Shown one piece after another: positions 10,063 to 19,775 of a stretch of DNA of 52,255 nt. The stretch comes from an uncultured Selenomonadales bacterium (GTDB taxonomy: Bacteria > Bacillota > Negativicutes > Acidaminococcales > Acidaminococcaceae), in contig ONAN01000010.1 in NCBI GenBank assembly GCA_900315805.1, positions 1 through 52,255 on the forward strand, in the 5' to 3' direction. A model generated the notes under the pieces. That model was not told where the DNA came from, did no database searches, and saw only the letters and a list, made by a program, of their open reading frames with translations. Both the position numbers and the translations under genes were made by a program. How positions within the stretch are numbered: position 1 is the stretch's first letter; each line of letters opens with the position of its first letter.

Positions 10063-10503
10063 ATGGAATTACATGAATTACGTCCCGCACCGGGCTCCAA
10101 GCAAGTTCGGGTTCGTGTAGGCCGCGGCCTTGGTTCCGGTTTGGGCAAGACCTCCGGTAAAGGTCAGAAAGGCCAGAAATCCCGTTCCGGCGGCGTAAAG
10201 CGCCCGGGATTTGAAGGCGGCCAGAGACCGTTATACCTGCGCCTGCCGAAAGTAGGTTTTTATAACAAGTTCGGCAAACATTATGTAGAAATCAATGTGG
10301 AGACCTTGAATCGCTTTGAAGACGGCACTGTTGTTGAACCGGTAATGCTGATCGAATGCGGTCTGGTGAAGAATGTACGCGACGGTATCCGTATCCTGGG
10401 CGGCGGCGAGCTGACCAAGAAACTGACCGTTCAGGCCAACGGCTTCTCCAAGACGGCTGCTGAAAAGATTACCGCTGCCGGCGGCAAAGTTGAGGTGATC
10501 TGA
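10063..10503 (+). CDS. rplO: 50S ribosomal protein L15
   Basis: L15 is a late-assembly 50S protein with a long Gly/Lys/Arg-rich N-terminal extension, seen here as [24 protein letters not shown]. The 146-residue product ends in a [26 protein letters not shown] domain (here ILGGGEL). Its TGA is 2 bases before the secY ATG, so secY translation is probably coupled to it. Confidence 0.98.
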   Translation: MELHELRPAPGSKQVRVRVGRGLGSGLGKTSGKGQKGQKSRSGGVKRPGFEGGQRPLYLRLPKVGFYNKFGKHYVEINVETLNRFEDGTVVEPVMLIECGLVKNVRDGIRILGGGELTKKLTVQANGFSKTAAEKITAAGGKVEVI

Positions 10504-10505
10504 TA

Positions 10506-11762
10506 ATGTTAGCAAACCTTGCTAATATTTACCGGGTCCCCGAATTACGTAGAAAAATCATCTTCACAATGGTGATGTTCGGCGTCTTCCGCCTGGGTGT
10601 ACAGATTCCTGTCCCCGGCGTCGATGCCACCATGATCGAGCAGCTGTTCAACAACGGCAACCTGTTCGGCCTGCTGGATGTTTTCTCCGGCGGCGCCCTG
10701 AGCAAGTTCTCGGTCTTCGCCATGAGCATCACCCCCTATATCAATGCATCCATCATCCTGCAGCTGCTGAAAGTCGTCATTCCGACGCTGGAAGAATGGT
10801 CCAAGGAAGGCGAGGAAGGGTTCCGCAAGACCAACATGGTTACGCGGTACTCCACCGTCGGCCTGGCCGTCATTCAGGCACTGGGCATGGCGTTCGGCCT
10901 GCGCGCCGCCATCATCAATCCGGGGTTCTTCTCCATCCTGATGATCGTGGTCACGCTGACGGCAGGAACCTGCTTCCTTATGTGGGTAGGCGAGGAAATC
11001 ACCCAGCGCGGTGTCGGCAACGGTATCTCCCTGATCATCTTCGCAGGTATCGTTTCCCGTGTCCCGAACGGACTGTCCACCCTGCATAAGTACCTGAACG
11101 CAGGAACGGTAAACCTCATCAATGTGCTGGCGTTTATCGTGATCGCATTGGCAATGATCGTTTTTGTAGTCGCTATTTCCCAGGGTGTCCGCAAGGTGCC
11201 CGTACAGTACGCCAAGCGTATGGTCGGCCGTAAAATGTACGGCGGTCATAGCAGCTACATTCCCTTGAAAGTCAACCAGGCAGGCGTCATCCCCATCATC
11301 TTCGCCTCGTCCCTCCTGATGTTCCCGGCGACCATCGCGCAGTTCGTGAATGTGCCGTGGGTCCAGAAGATTGCAGGGTACTTTGCATGGGGCACGCCCT
11401 TCCAGACGACGTTGTACATCATCCTGATCCTGTTCTTCACCTTCTTCTACACGGCGGTTACGCTGGATATCAAGCAGATGAGCGACAACATCAAGAAGAT
11501 GGGCGGCTTTGTGCCGGGCCTGCGTCCCGGTGCGCCGACGACGGAATATCTGGACAACGTGATGACCCGCATCACCCTGTCGGGTGCCATTTTCCTGGCC
11601 CTGATCGCGATGATGCCCCACGCGGTCGTATGGATTACCGGCATCGAAGGTATCTACCTCGGCGGTACGTCCCTGCTGATCGTCGTAGGCGTTGCCCTGG
11701 ATACGATGAAACAGATCGAATCCCTGGCATTGACCCGTCATTACGAAGGTTTTATGAGATAA
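10506..11762 (+). CDS. secY: Preprotein translocase subunit SecY
   Basis: SecY is the pore of the Sec translocon in the cytoplasmic membrane. The 418-residue product (family 420-440) has ten hydrophobic segments. Visible signatures include the N-terminal RRKIIFTMVMFGVFRLG, the plug region GGALSKFSVFAMSITPYINASII, GNGISLIIFAGIV, the cytoplasmic loop RKVPVQYAKRMVGRKMYGG and PGLRPGAPTTEYLD. It starts 2 bases after rplO and is followed 12 bases later by adk with its own Shine-Dalgarno. Confidence 0.98.
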   Translation: MLANLANIYRVPELRRKIIFTMVMFGVFRLGVQIPVPGVDATMIEQLFNNGNLFGLLDVFSGGALSKFSVFAMSITPYINASIILQLLKVVIPTLEEWSKEGEEGFRKTNMVTRYSTVGLAVIQALGMAFGLRAAIINPGFFSILMIVVTLTAGTCFLMWVGEEITQRGVGNGISLIIFAGIVSRVPNGLSTLHKYLNAGTVNLINVLAFIVIALAMIVFVVAISQGVRKVPVQYAKRMVGRKMYGGHSSYIPLKVNQAGVIPIIFASSLLMFPATIAQFVNVPWVQKIAGYFAWGTPFQTTLYIILILFFTFFYTAVTLDIKQMSDNIKKMGGFVPGLRPGAPTTEYLDNVMTRITLSGAIFLALIAMMPHAVVWITGIEGIYLGGTSLLIVVGVALDTMKQIESLALTRHYEGFMR

Positions 11763-12431
<669 letters not shown>

Positions 12432-12434
12432 CCG

Positions 12435-12653
12435 ATGTCCAAACAGGATGTAATCGAAGTGGAAGGAACTATTCTGGAAGCTTTACCGAATGCCATGTTC
12501 AAGGTCAAACTGCAGAACAATCATGAGATCCTGGCGCACATTTCCGGCAAAATCCGCATGAACTTCATCAAGATCCTGCCGGGCGACCGCGTAACGGTCG
12601 AACTGACGCCGTACGATCTGAATCGTGGAAGAATCACCTACCGGTTCAAATGA
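12435..12653 (+). CDS. infA: Translation initiation factor IF-1
   Basis: IF-1 occupies the 30S A site during initiation. The 72-residue product is the standard OB fold: [39 protein letters not shown] and SPYDL-type end (here [15 protein letters not shown]). It begins 3 bases after adk, whose last codons contain its AGGAGG site. No map gene lies between. Confidence 0.98.
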   Translation: MSKQDVIEVEGTILEALPNAMFKVKLQNNHEILAHISGKIRMNFIKILPGDRVTVELTPYDLNRGRITYRFK

Positions 12654-12681
12654 GCCGGCACAGACACTGAGGAGGTAAAAA

Positions 12682-12795
12682 ATGAAAGTCAGACCGTCTG
12701 TAAAGAAGATTTGCGATAAATGCAAAATCATCAAGCGCAAAGGCCGCGTAATGGTTATTTGCGAAAATCCGAAACATAAACAGAGACAAGGTTAA
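12682..12795 (+). CDS. rpmJ: 50S ribosomal protein L36, zinc-binding form
   Basis: A 37-residue protein starting [15 protein letters not shown] and ending HKQRQG. C11, C14, C27 and H32 form the zinc site of the Zn-binding L36 type. L36 is the smallest 50S protein and organises 23S rRNA late in assembly. AGGAGG lies 7 bases before the ATG. It occupies the conserved slot between infA and rpsM. Found by reading the sequence directly because it is very short. Confidence 0.97.
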   Translation: MKVRPSVKKICDKCKIIKRKGRVMVICENPKHKQRQG

Positions 12796-12815
12796 GAAGG
12801 AGGTGCACTGATATT

Positions 12816-13178
12816 ATGGCACGTATTGCTGGTGTCGATTTACCGAATGACAAGCGTATCGAATATGCGCTGCCCTATATTTTCGGTATCGGTCTTACCT
12901 TATCCCGCGAAATCCTCGCGAAGACCGGTATCAACCCCGATACTCGCGTCCGTGATCTGACGGAAGGCGAAATCGCTAAGATCCGTGAAGTACTCGACAG
13001 AGACTATAAAGTCGAAGGTGACCTCCGCCGTGAGGAATCCATGAACATCAAGCGCCTGGTGGAAATCGGGAGCTACCGTGGCAGAAGACATCGTGCAGGC
13101 CTGCCCGTACGCGGCCAGAACACGAAGAACAATGCCCGTACCCGCAAGGGTCCGAAAAAGACCCAGGGCAAAAAGTAA
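12816..13178 (+). CDS. rpsM: 30S ribosomal protein S13
   Basis: S13 sits in the 30S head and makes inter-subunit bridges with L5. The 120-residue product has the [25 protein letters not shown] start, the [29 protein letters not shown]-terminus and typical length. GGAGG lies upstream of the ATG. Confidence 0.98.
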   Translation: MARIAGVDLPNDKRIEYALPYIFGIGLTLSREILAKTGINPDTRVRDLTEGEIAKIREVLDRDYKVEGDLRREESMNIKRLVEIGSYRGRRHRAGLPVRGQNTKNNARTRKGPKKTQGKK

Positions 13179-13200
13179 TCAGTAAGGAGGGTATTAAGAA

Positions 13201-13593
13201 GTGGCAGTAAAGAAAGCAGTCCGTACGAAGAAAAAAGTAAGCAAAAACGTCGTTGCCGGCGTTGCGCATATCAAATCCACTTTCAATAACACGCTGGTTA
13301 CTATTTCCGATCTCAACGGTAACGTAATCAGCTGGGCTTCCGCCGGTGGCTTGGGCTTCCGCGGCAGCCGTAAGAGCACGCCGTTCGCAGCTCAGATGGC
13401 AGCTGAAACCGCTACCAAGGCAGCTATGGACCATGGCATGAAGACCGTAGAAGTATACGTTAAGGGCCCCGGTGCCGGCCGTGAAGCAGCTATCCGCGCT
13501 TTGCAGGCCACCGGTCTGGAAGTCAACTCCATCAAGGACGTAACTCCCATTCCGCACAACGGCTGCCGTCCGCCGAAACGTCGCAGAGTATAA
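13201..13593 (+). CDS. rpsK: 30S ribosomal protein S11
   Basis: S11 forms part of the platform and the mRNA exit channel. The 130-residue product has an [20 protein letters not shown] core, [15 protein letters not shown] and the terminal [13 protein letters not shown]. The start is GTG with AAGGAGG upstream. Typical. Confidence 0.98.
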   Translation: MAVKKAVRTKKKVSKNVVAGVAHIKSTFNNTLVTISDLNGNVISWASAGGLGFRGSRKSTPFAAQMAAETATKAAMDHGMKTVEVYVKGPGAGREAAIRALQATGLEVNSIKDVTPIPHNGCRPPKRRRV

Positions 13594-13614
13594 TTACAGG
13601 AGGTGTAAACTTAC

Positions 13615-14208
13615 ATGGCAATTGATAGAGTTCCTGTTATGAAACGCTGCCGCGCACTGGGCATCGAACCGGCGGTCGTGGGTGTCACCAAAGAATCCCA
13701 CCGTCAGCTCCTGCACGCTAACCACAAAGTCAGCGAATACGGCGCACAGCTGAAAGAAAAACAGAAAGCAAAATTCATTTACGGCGTACTGGAAAAACAG
13801 TTCCGCCTGTATTACGAAAAGGCTAAAAAGATGCCCGGCATCACCGGTGAAAACCTCCTGATCCTGCTGGAACGCAGACTGGACAACGTGGTTTACCGCA
13901 TGGGCCTGGCTTCCACCCGCCGTCAGGCTCGTCAGCTCGTTACGCACGGCCACATTGCCGTAAACGGCAAGCGCGTGGACATTCCGTCCGCACTGGTCAA
14001 GGCCGGTGACGTTGTTTCCGTAATGGAAAACAGCCTGAACAAGGCATACTTCAAGGGCATGAACGAAAAACTGGGCGCTGTTACCGCTCCGGCCTGGCTC
14101 GTAGTGAATGCGGAAGCACTGAACGCAAAGGTAGATCGTTTCCCGACTCGTGAGGAAATTGATGTTCCGGTTGTAGAACAGTCCATCGTCGAACTGTATT
14201 CCAAGTAA
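13615..14208 (+). CDS. rpsD: 30S ribosomal protein S4
   Basis: S4 nucleates 30S assembly and affects decoding fidelity. The 197-residue product has the S4 RNA-binding domain ([37 protein letters not shown]). Its N-terminus ([19 protein letters not shown]) and the stretch before [14 protein letters not shown] lack the PGQHG motif and the four-cysteine zinc site of many S4 proteins, as in some Clostridia and Negativicutes. AGGAGG lies 10 bases before the ATG. Confidence 0.97.
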   Translation: MAIDRVPVMKRCRALGIEPAVVGVTKESHRQLLHANHKVSEYGAQLKEKQKAKFIYGVLEKQFRLYYEKAKKMPGITGENLLILLERRLDNVVYRMGLASTRRQARQLVTHGHIAVNGKRVDIPSALVKAGDVVSVMENSLNKAYFKGMNEKLGAVTAPAWLVVNAEALNAKVDRFPTREEIDVPVVEQSIVELYSK

Positions 14209-14277
14209 TAAAGAGCATCAAGTGCCACCAACCAGTTGGCGTATTGTGGTAATACGCGTGAGAAGGAGGCTTTCCGA

Positions 14278-15246
14278 ATGATAGAAATTATTGATCCGAA
14301 ATTAGTTACTTCCGAAATCTCTGCGGACAAGCGCTATGGCAAATTCGTTTGGGAACCGCTGGAACGCGGTTACGGCATCACCCTGGGCAACAGCCTCCGC
14401 CGCGTTTTGCTGTCCTCCCTGGAAGGGGCGGCAGTAAAAGGCGTCAAGATCGAAGGCGTCCTGCATGAATTCACCACGATTCCCGGCGTCCGGGAAGACG
14501 TAGCGGATATCATCCTCAACATCAAGGCCCTGTGCCTGAAGCTGAACACGCAGGACAATGCTCCGAAGGTGCTCCATATCGACGCTGCCGGTGAATGCGA
14601 AGTGACTGCCGGTGATATCGAGCCGGACAGCGATGTGGAAATCCTGAATCCGGAGCTGCACATCGCCACCCTCGACAAGGATGCCGTCCTCAAGATGGAT
14701 ATCTACGTCGACAAGGGAACCGGTTATGTACCTTGCGATAAGAACAAGAGTGAAGAGATGGGCATCGGCTGGATTCCGGTCGATTCCATTTATTCCCCGA
14801 TCACCCGCGTAAAATTCGGTGTTACGGATACCCGTGTCGGCAACGTCACCAACTATGACAAGCTGACCCTCGAAGTCTGGACCGACGGCAGCATCAATCC
14901 CGATGACGCCATCAGCCTGGCTTCCGGCATCCTCATCGGCTACCTGAAACTGTTCCAGAACAGCACCGTCATGGAACCGGAACCCGGTATCGTTGGTGCG
15001 ACTGTTCCGGAACCGGCCACAGCCGCTGAAGAAGATCCGAAGCTGGCCATGTCCATCGAAGAGATGGACCTGTCCGTGCGCAGCAACAACTGCCTGCGCC
15101 GTGCCGGCATCAATACCGTGGGCGACCTGATCAACAAGTCGGAAGAAGACTTGAAGAAAGTCCGCAACCTGGGAACCAAATCCCTGGAAGAAATTATGAA
15201 GAAATTGAAAGAATTGCAGTTATCCTTACGGGATAACCAAGATTGA
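14278..15246 (+). CDS. rpoA: RNA polymerase alpha subunit
   Basis: Alpha dimerises to scaffold RNA polymerase; its C-terminal domain binds UP elements and activators. The product is 322 residues. The N-terminal domain shows [25 protein letters not shown]; the C-terminal domain shows [22 protein letters not shown] and [10 protein letters not shown] with the usual DNA-contact residues. An acidic/Ala/Pro linker joins them (about residues 235-255). I start at the ATG at 14278, 8 bases after AAGGAGG; an earlier in-frame ATG at 14236 has no such site. Confidence 0.98.
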   Translation: MIEIIDPKLVTSEISADKRYGKFVWEPLERGYGITLGNSLRRVLLSSLEGAAVKGVKIEGVLHEFTTIPGVREDVADIILNIKALCLKLNTQDNAPKVLHIDAAGECEVTAGDIEPDSDVEILNPELHIATLDKDAVLKMDIYVDKGTGYVPCDKNKSEEMGIGWIPVDSIYSPITRVKFGVTDTRVGNVTNYDKLTLEVWTDGSINPDDAISLASGILIGYLKLFQNSTVMEPEPGIVGATVPEPATAAEEDPKLAMSIEEMDLSVRSNNCLRRAGINTVGDLINKSEEDLKKVRNLGTKSLEEIMKKLKELQLSLRDNQD

Positions 15247-15263
15247 TAAGGGGGACGGAATCA

Positions 15264-15602
15264 ATGGCATACAGAAAACTGAACCGTGCATCCGGCAACC
15301 GCAAAGCCCTGTTCCGCAGCCTGTCCAGCGCCCTGATCCTGAACGGCAGAATCGAAACCACCATTGCAAAAGCAAAGGAAACCAGCAAGAATGTTGCAAA
15401 ACTGATCACGCTGGCAAAGGTTGGCGATCTGCACGCTCGTCGTCAGGCTCTGGCTATCCTGGTAGACGAAACCGCTACCACGAAGCTGTTTGACGAACTG
15501 GCTCCTAAATACAAGGAGCGCCAGGGCGGCTTCACCCGCATTTACCGGGTAGGCCCCCGTCGCGGCGATGCAGCTGAGATGGCCATCATCGAACTGCTGT
15601 AA
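15264..15602 (+). CDS. rplQ: 50S ribosomal protein L17
   Basis: L17 is a 50S protein at the tunnel exit side. The 112-residue product starts [20 protein letters not shown] and ends with [21 protein letters not shown], the common short form. The ATG at 15264 follows AAGGGGGA; an in-frame TTG at 15243 overlaps the end of rpoA and is less likely. It closes the ribosomal superoperon, as shown by the terminator that follows. Confidence 0.97.
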   Translation: MAYRKLNRASGNRKALFRSLSSALILNGRIETTIAKAKETSKNVAKLITLAKVGDLHARRQALAILVDETATTKLFDELAPKYKERQGGFTRIYRVGPRRGDAAEMAIIELL

Positions 15603-15629
15603 TCAACAGCCAGCCGACATAGGCAGATT

Positions 15630-15668
15630 AAAAGGCGTCACTGTCCGAACGGGCAGCGGCGCCTTTTT
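15630..15668 (+). terminator. Rho-independent terminator of the ribosomal superoperon
   Basis: Arms AAAAGGCG (15630-15637) and CGCCTTTT (15660-15667) extend inward through a mostly paired GTCC/GGGC segment to a 4-nt loop, and the stem merges into T5. It lies 27 bases after rplQ. Confidence 0.85.
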
Positions 15669-15713
15669 CCTATGCCAACGGGACTTACACTGTTAACCAT
15701 CCCTAATATAGCG

Positions 15714-15742
15714 TTGACGTTTGCGGTGCAGGACATTATAAT
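15714..15742 (+). promoter_or_regulatory. Near-consensus sigma-A promoter for the ECF/truA operon
   Basis: TTGACG at 15714-15719, a 17-base spacer and a perfect TATAAT at 15737-15742, about 70 bases before ecfA1. It lies just past the superoperon terminator, so ecfA1-ecfA2-ecfT-truA and the EIIA gene can be transcribed apart from the ribosomal genes. Confidence 0.85.
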
Positions 15743-15810
15743 AAAGTAGTCAACATTTTGGAACCCGGGCCGGTCCCGGGATTCCGCCATGAAACAGGAG
15801 TTGTCTGGAA

Positions 15811-16656
15811 ATGGAAACGAAACAGCAGGCCCCATTCATCGATATCAAGGACCTGAGTCATATTTACACGGACACGGAGAACAACGAGGTCCTGGCGCTG
15901 GATAAAGTCAATCTGGCCATCCGCCCCGGCGAATTCGTGGCCGTCATCGGCACCAACGGCAGCGGCAAATCCACGCTGGCCCGTCACCTGAACGCCCTGC
16001 TCCTTCCGTCGGAAGGCACCGTCAAAATCCAGGGGATGGATACGCTGGACGAGACGAAGTTATGGGAGATACGCCAGAACGTGGGCATGGTCTTCCAGAA
16101 CCCCGATAACCAGATTGTGGCCGCCGTCGTGGAAGAAGACGTCGCCTTCGGACCGGAAAACATCGGCGTGCCGCCGGACGAAATCCGGCAGCGCGTGGAA
16201 GATGCCCTGAAGGCCGTCGGCATGACGGAATACCGCACCCGGGCGCCGCACCTTCTGTCCGGCGGGCAGAAACAGCGCGTCGCCATCGCCGGTACGCTGG
16301 CTTTGGGCTCCAACTGCATCGTCCTCGACGAGCCGACGGCCATGCTCGACCCGCAGGGCCGCAAGGAAATCGTCGGCACGGTGCGGAAACTGAACAAGGA
16401 AAAGCACATCACCGTCGTCTATATCACCCACAACATGGTTGAAGCCATCCATGCCGACCGCGTCGTCGTCATGAAAAAAGGCCGTATCCTGTTCCAGGGT
16501 ACGCCGCAGGAAGTCTTCTCCCGCGTGGAGGAACTGGAAGAGCTGGGTCTGGAAGCGCCCCTGGCCGCCAAAGTGGCCTTCGAGCTCCGCAAGACGGGAA
16601 TGAAACTGCCCCAGGGCATCATTACGAACGAGGATCTGGCACAGGCCCTGGCCTGA
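15811..16656 (+). CDS. ecfA1: ECF transporter ATPase EcfA1
   Basis: One of two ABC ATPases that power energy-coupling factor importers for vitamins and metal ions. The 281-residue product has Walker A GTNGSGKST (about residues 49-57), the Q-loop FQNPDNQIVAAVVEEDVAFGPEN typical of EcfA, the signature LSGGQKQRVAIAG and Walker B CIVLDEPTAMLDP. No S component is encoded here, so this is the shared (group II) module, which in Firmicutes usually lies between rplQ and truA as it does here. It pairs with the next two genes. Confidence 0.96.
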   Translation: METKQQAPFIDIKDLSHIYTDTENNEVLALDKVNLAIRPGEFVAVIGTNGSGKSTLARHLNALLLPSEGTVKIQGMDTLDETKLWEIRQNVGMVFQNPDNQIVAAVVEEDVAFGPENIGVPPDEIRQRVEDALKAVGMTEYRTRAPHLLSGGQKQRVAIAGTLALGSNCIVLDEPTAMLDPQGRKEIVGTVRKLNKEKHITVVYITHNMVEAIHADRVVVMKKGRILFQGTPQEVFSRVEELEELGLEAPLAAKVAFELRKTGMKLPQGIITNEDLAQALA

Positions 16657-16692
16657 TACCGTCCCGTGCAATAAATCAAAGGATGACACCAT

Positions 16693-17550
16693 ATGTCTAT
16701 CGAACTGGAACATGTTTCCTTTACGTATTCGAAGGGCACCCCTTATGAAAAGGAAGTGCTCCACGATATTTCCCTTACAATTGAAAAAGGCGAATTCGTC
16801 GCCATCATCGGCCACACGGGCAGCGGCAAGTCGACGCTGATCCAGCATCTGAACGGCCTGCTCCATCCGACGAAGGGCAAAGCCCTCCTGGACGGCACGG
16901 ACCTGTCCGGCAAGACGAAGGAAGCCCGCGCCGCCCGCGGCAAGGTGGGCATGGTCTTCCAGTATCCGGAGCACCAGCTGTTCGCCGAAACGGTCTACGA
17001 GGACGTGGCCTTCGGACCCCGCAACCTGGGGCTGACGGAGGACGAAGTGGAACAGCGCGTCCGCGAGGCCCTGCAGTTCGTCGGCCTCGATTACGACGCC
17101 CTGGCCCAGCGCTCGCCCTTCAACCTGTCGGGCGGGCAGATGCGCCGCGTCGCCATTGCCGGCGTCGTTTCCATGAAACCGGACTACCTGATTCTGGACG
17201 AGCCGTCGGCCGGCCTCGACCCCGGCGCCCGCCGCGATGTGTTCCGCGAAATCCTGTCCCTGTACAAGAAACAGGGCATCGGCATCATCATGGTCACGCA
17301 CAGCATGGAGGACGCCCTGCAGTTCGCCAACCGCCTCCTCGTCGTGTACGACGGCCGTATCATCATGGACGGCAAACCGGCCGCCCTGTTCCGCGAACGC
17401 CGCAAAGAATTGCAGGATGTCGGCCTCGACATCCCGGAAATATACAAACTCAAGGACGCCTTGCGCGCCAAAGGCCTGGCCATCCCGGAAACGGTGACGG
17501 ACACGGCCTCCCTGCTGAAGGAGATCCGCAAGAGAAAGGGGCTGAAGTAG
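16693..17550 (+). CDS. ecfA2: ECF transporter ATPase EcfA2
   Basis: The second ABC ATPase of the shared ECF module. The 285-residue product has Walker A GHTGSGKST, Q-loop FQYPEHQLFAETVYEDVAFGP, signature LSGGQMRRVAIAG, Walker B YLILDEPSAGLDP and an H-loop VTHSMEDA. FQYPEHQLF-type Q-loops are typical of EcfA2 rather than EcfA1. It ends 3 bases before ecfT, implying coupled synthesis of the complex. Confidence 0.96.
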   Translation: MSIELEHVSFTYSKGTPYEKEVLHDISLTIEKGEFVAIIGHTGSGKSTLIQHLNGLLHPTKGKALLDGTDLSGKTKEARAARGKVGMVFQYPEHQLFAETVYEDVAFGPRNLGLTEDEVEQRVREALQFVGLDYDALAQRSPFNLSGGQMRRVAIAGVVSMKPDYLILDEPSAGLDPGARRDVFREILSLYKKQGIGIIMVTHSMEDALQFANRLLVVYDGRIIMDGKPAALFRERRKELQDVGLDIPEIYKLKDALRAKGLAIPETVTDTASLLKEIRKRKGLK

Positions 17551-17553
17551 GCT

Positions 17554-18372
17554 ATGCTGGGAGATATCACACTGGGACAATATTATCCGGGCAACAGCTT
17601 CGTCCACTGCCTGGACCCGCGGACCAAGATCCTCGTCACGCTGCTTCTGATTGTGGCCATCTTCCTCGCCCAGAGCGTGCCGGCCTACGTGGCCCTCTGG
17701 GTCATGGTGTTCTTCGTCATCGCCATTTCGAAGCTGCCCTTCCTGCTCGTCTTCAAGAGCGTGAAACCGCTGCTCTTCATCATTCTGCTGACCCTGGCCA
17801 TGCATGTCTTCGTCGGCCAGGGCGAGACCGTGCTGTACCAGTGGAAGTTCATCCGCATCACCCAGGAAGGCATCGCCATGGGCATCAAGATGTCCATGCG
17901 CCTCATGCTGCTCCTCATGATTTCGTCGGTCCTGACGTTTACCACGTCGCCCATTGTGCTGACCGACGGCATTGAGTCGCTGCTGCGGCCCTTCCGCTGC
18001 ATCGGCGTGCCGGCCCACGAGCTGGCCATGATGATGACCATCGCCCTGCGCTTCATCCCGACGCTGCTCGAGGAAACGGACCGCATCATCAAGGCCCAGA
18101 CCTCGCGCGGGGCCGATTTCCAGAGCGGCAACATTTTGCAGAAAGCGAAAAACATGCTGCCCATCCTGATCCCGCTCTTCATCAGTGCCTTCCGCCGGGC
18201 CGACGACCTGGCCGTGGCCATGGAGGCGCGCTGCTACCGCGGCGGGGAAGGGCGCACGCGCATGCACCAACTGGCCTACCGGGGCGGCGACGCCGCGGCC
18301 TTCGTGTTCGGCATCGCCATGATCGTCTTCCTCGTACTGCTGCGCTGGGGACCGCTGGCAGCGAAACTGTAA
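17554..18372 (+). CDS. ecfT: ECF transporter transmembrane subunit EcfT
   Basis: EcfT is the membrane scaffold that links the ATPases to interchangeable S components. The 272-residue product has five to six hydrophobic segments (first about residues 26-65, last about 245-265) and the two cytoplasmic coupling-helix motifs ending in Ala-Arg-Gly-like triplets: TSRGADF (about 184-190) and AMEARCYRGGEGRTR (about 222-236). It starts with ATG 3 bases after ecfA2. Confidence 0.95.
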   Translation: MLGDITLGQYYPGNSFVHCLDPRTKILVTLLLIVAIFLAQSVPAYVALWVMVFFVIAISKLPFLLVFKSVKPLLFIILLTLAMHVFVGQGETVLYQWKFIRITQEGIAMGIKMSMRLMLLLMISSVLTFTTSPIVLTDGIESLLRPFRCIGVPAHELAMMMTIALRFIPTLLEETDRIIKAQTSRGADFQSGNILQKAKNMLPILIPLFISAFRRADDLAVAMEARCYRGGEGRTRMHQLAYRGGDAAAFVFGIAMIVFLVLLRWGPLAAKL

Positions 18373-18389
18373 GTCGGCAGGAGTCACTT

Positions 18390-19205
18390 ATGCGAACTTT
18401 GAAGATAACCTTGTCCTACGACGGCACGGCCTATGCCGGCTTTCAGCGGCAGACCCGCTTTCCGGCCATCCAGAACGTGGTGGAAGATGTCCTGTCCCGC
18501 CTGTGCGGCGAACCGGTCCAGGTGACCGGCAGCGGCCGGACGGATGCCGGCGTGCACGCCCTGGGGCAGGTCGTGTCCTTCACGACGGAAGGGCGCATTC
18601 CCACGGAGCGCCTCGTACGCGCCCTGAACACCTACCTGCCCGCCGATATCCGGGCCCTGGCGGCCGAGGACGCGCCGGAAGGCTTCAACGCCCGCAAGGA
18701 CGTGGTGCGCAAGGAATACCTGTATGTGGTGCAGTACACGCCCGTACCGGATCCGTTCGCGCGGAACTACGCCTGGCAGGTGACGGAACGGCCGGATCTG
18801 GCGCTGTTGAACCGCGCCGCTTCCCATATCCTGGGAACCCATGACTTCAGCGGGTTCCAGAGTACGGGCAGCGCCCCCGTATCGCCCGTTAAAACGATTT
18901 TTGCTTCGGACTGGACCCAGTGCCCGGCTCCGGGGCTTGCAACGCGTCACGACGATTCTGACGCGCCGGAACGCTATGTCTACCGCATCGCGGGGGACGG
19001 GTTCGTCTACCATATGGTGCGCAACCTGGTGTGGTCCATGCTGCAGGCCGGCTGGGGCCGCAAGGACCCGGACGCCCTCGCCCGGGAACTGGAAGCGCCG
19101 CGGGGTGCCTTCGAGAACGCCGCCGCCCCGGCCCAGGGACTGTACCTGGCGTCCGTCACGTACCCCGGTCCGAATGAATGTATAACCAGGAGGCAGCAGC
19201 CATGA
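18390..19205 (+). CDS. truA: tRNA pseudouridine(38-40) synthase TruA
   Basis: Converts uridines 38-40 of the anticodon arm to pseudouridine. The 271-residue product starts MRTLKITLSYDGTAYAGFQ; the catalytic Asp is D52 in GSGRTDAGVHA. The C-terminal half has DGFVYHMVRNLVW, the family's RNA-binding motif. It lies 17 bases after ecfT. A run before this motif (about residues 177-192) is a little longer than usual. Its TGA overlaps the start of the EIIA gene as ATGA. Confidence 0.96.
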   Translation: MRTLKITLSYDGTAYAGFQRQTRFPAIQNVVEDVLSRLCGEPVQVTGSGRTDAGVHALGQVVSFTTEGRIPTERLVRALNTYLPADIRALAAEDAPEGFNARKDVVRKEYLYVVQYTPVPDPFARNYAWQVTERPDLALLNRAASHILGTHDFSGFQSTGSAPVSPVKTIFASDWTQCPAPGLATRHDDSDAPERYVYRIAGDGFVYHMVRNLVWSMLQAGWGRKDPDALARELEAPRGAFENAAAPAQGLYLASVTYPGPNECITRRQQP

Positions 19206-19651
19206 CACAATCCTTCAATTCCCCCTTCACGGGAGAACTCCATCCCATTACGGATGCGCCCGACGAAGTCTTTTCCGAAAAGATGACCGGCGACGGATTC
19301 CTCGTCTATCCGACGGATTCCGCCGTATATGCGCCCTGCGACAGCACGGTCGACCTCGTCTTTGATACGAAGCACGCCCTGGGCCTGCGCACGGCCGACG
19401 GCCTGGAATACATGCTCCACATCGGCATCGACACGGTGCAGATGAACGGTGCCGGGTTCCAGGTCTTCGTGGAACCGGGCCAGACCGTGAAGCAGGGCGA
19501 CAAGCTCCTCGAATTCGACGCTGCCGCCATCCGGGCGGCCGGCCTTTCCGACGCCTGCCTGTGCGTCTTTACGGATCTGGACGAAGAACGCGAAGTACGG
19601 CCCGTCAAAAGCGGCGCCATCCGGGCCCTGGAAGAGGCAGTCCGCTTCTGA
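19202..19651 (+). CDS. Stand-alone PTS glucose-family EIIA domain protein
   Basis: A 149-residue protein of the EIIA-Glc family (phosphocarrier or regulator of the phosphotransferase system). It shows the SPFTGEL start, the first histidine H58 in FDTKHALGL and the phospho-acceptor H73 in MLHIGIDTV, spaced 15 residues as in E. coli Crr (H75/H90). The ATG overlaps the truA stop (ATGA) with AGGAGG inside truA, so translation is coupled to a tRNA-modification gene. No EIIB, EIIC, HPr or EI gene is in the window. Its partner and whether it is regulatory are unknown. Confidence 0.88.
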   Translation: MTQSFNSPFTGELHPITDAPDEVFSEKMTGDGFLVYPTDSAVYAPCDSTVDLVFDTKHALGLRTADGLEYMLHIGIDTVQMNGAGFQVFVEPGQTVKQGDKLLEFDAAAIRAAGLSDACLCVFTDLDEEREVRPVKSGAIRALEEAVRF

Positions 19652-19684
19652 TGTCCCGGTGACGTCACATTGACAACATCACAG

Positions 19685-19757
19685 AAAAAAGAGCCCTGAA
19701 CCAAGGCTGTAAGGCGGCGTACCGCTTTTCAACCCGCTGGTTCAGGGCTTGTTTTAT
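19685..19757. terminator. Bidirectional terminator between the EIIA gene and asparaginase
   Basis: A perfect 12-bp stem, AGCCCTGAACCA (19692-19703) with TGGTTCAGGGCT (19738-19749), encloses a 34-nt loop that holds a smaller GCGG/CCGC hairpin. A6 lies on the left and TTGTTTT on the right, so it can end transcripts from both convergent genes. Confidence 0.85.
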
Positions 19758-19775
19758 GGTTTGCAGGGGACGATG

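Noticed and set aside
13615..14208. S4 lacking the PGQHG motif as evidence of a broken gene
   Set aside because: The S4 domain is complete and the variant N-terminus matches forms in Clostridia and Negativicutes.
16060..18387. A 775-codon open frame on the minus strand
   Set aside because: It lies exactly opposite ecfA1-ecfA2-ecfT, has the His/Asp/Gln-rich composition of an antisense reading of GC-rich codons, and no ribosome-binding site or known motif.
19660..19669. Palindrome GTGACGTCAC after the EIIA gene
   Set aside because: A single 10-bp palindrome after a gene and before a terminator, with no second copy or promoter nearby.
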